Shown: one piece after another, positions 47,227 through 47,582 of the stretch
How positions within the stretch are numbered: position 1 is the stretch's first letter
How the letters are laid out: each line of letters starts with the position of its first letter
Assembly (NCBI GenBank): GCA_020725585.1
Contig: DYES01000053.1
Coordinates: 1-47,582, forward strand
DNA from: Desulfovirgula sp.
Lineage (GTDB): Bacteria; Bacillota; Desulfotomaculia; Desulfotomaculales; Nap2-2B
Direction: 5' to 3'
DNA length: 47,582 bases
Program-made: the position numbers and the translations under genes
The notes under the pieces: generated by a model
The model's input: only the letters and a program-made list of their open reading frames with translations
Databases searched by the model: none
Told to the model about the DNA's origin: nothing

Positions 47227-47582
47227 CGGGCAACCACCCAGCGACTGGAAGTGCTGAGAATTTTCGCCGCACCCTGCACCACATCCAGGATAATTTCCCG
47301 CGCCGGCTGGATTTTATTGACCATAGCCGATACCTGCCCGGCCATCACGGAGCCGTATTCCGTGTCGCCTTCCTGCATTGCGGCCCGCAGGCGCCCGACG
47401 CCTAATTTCTCCAGTTCCTCCACCGGAGCGCAGCGCGCTTCCAGTTCCTCAAACTGCCTGGCCAGCTTATTCCTGAGTACCCGCACCGGGTGGCCCGTAG
47501 AGCGGCCGGTCACCACCGTGTCCCGGTCTTTGGCCTTAATGATCATTTCTTTGATCCGGGGATGAATGGTGCACTCACTGGC
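47223..47582 (-). CDS. fabK: Enoyl-ACP reductase II (FabK), 5' part off the window
   Basis: The frame is open from the right edge and ends in the TGA overlapping fabD. The visible 119 codons start ASECTIHPRIKEMIIKA and include TVVTGRSTGHPVRVLRNKL and GDTEYGSVMAGQV, characteristic of the FMN-dependent FabK/nitronate-monooxygenase family. The ECTIH and GQVSAM segments and the fab context favour FabK over nitronate monooxygenase. No fabI is visible. It reduces enoyl-ACP, the last step of each elongation round. The N-terminal FMN half cannot be seen here. Confidence 0.88.
   Translation of the reverse strand, partial: ASECTIHPRIKEMIIKAKDRDTVVTGRSTGHPVRVLRNKLARQFEELEARCAPVEELEKLGVGRLRAAMQEGDTEYGSVMAGQVSAMVNKIQPAREIILDVVQGAAKILSTSSRWVVAR

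Noticed and set aside
1-47582. CRISPR arrays, tRNA or rRNA genes, complete insertion sequences
   Set aside because: No regularly spaced repeats, no cloverleaf-like gene and no transposase were recognised in the gaps, which are almost all under 300 bases.

Overview
The window reads as chromosome of an anaerobic, endospore-forming, Gram-positive bacterium of the Firmicutes. A Peptococcaceae or Desulfotomaculum/Pelotomaculum-like lineage is my inference, not something the sequence proves. Supporting signs are an alpha/beta-type small acid-soluble spore protein, two-subunit class I fumarase, a fumarate reductase built with HdrB/HdrC-like subunits, flavin-dependent ThyX, MurT/GatD, late-competence genes and a bacterial type II fatty-acid cluster. 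No rRNA, tRNA, CRISPR array, prophage or complete insertion sequence was found. Coding density is high, with many TTG and GTG starts set by strong Shine-Dalgarno sites.

Layout. Bases 1-5801 (minus strand) form one operon: fumarase alpha and beta, HdrC-like, HdrB-like, iron-sulfur and flavoprotein subunits of a fumarate reductase, then succinyl-CoA synthetase beta running off the left edge. Gene order follows the path malate - fumarate - succinate - succinyl-CoA. Bases 5897-19214 (minus) carry comEC, comEA, a DUF421 membrane protein, gatD/murT, a metallo-beta-lactamase-fold hydrolase, cbiO/cbiQ behind a long leader ending in a terminator, a chemoreceptor, and a slipin/NfeD pair. Bases 19435-24838 are mixed: DUF763, a Cys-rich DUF6485-like protein, two free-standing tRNA-editing domains, MgtC, the spore protein and a radical SAM protein. 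Bases 24957-30908 (plus) carry thyX, dut, topoisomerase III, an amino-acid permease, a small HTH protein and coaE.

Bases 31052-34689 (minus) hold two tandem AMP-forming acyl-CoA synthetases. The acetyl-CoA-synthetase-like one lacks the tryptophan that normally restricts the pocket to acetate. Bases 36038-41266 (minus) are a five-gene SAM by-product salvage operon: mtnP-like, mtnA, SAH-hydrolase-like, class II aldolase and MTA/SAH deaminase. Bases 41482-42336 (plus) encode an AblB-like beta-lysine acetyltransferase without AblA beside it. Bases 42333-47582 (minus) are fabK (partial), fabD, fabG, acpP, fabF, rnc and ftsY.

The strongest candidate for something not fully described is the salvage operon. 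The deaminase gene, an Asn for Asp in the purine pocket of the phosphorylase, and a non-canonical adenine-site signature in the SAH-hydrolase homologue together suggest recycling through inosine forms (MTI, S-inosylhomocysteine), with a class II aldolase in the position of a DHAP shunt. Second are the fumarate reductase with split Hdr-type subunits, whose fumarase gene lacks any normal start codon, and a roughly 260-nt terminator-bearing leader ahead of orphan cobalt-type ECF transporter modules.
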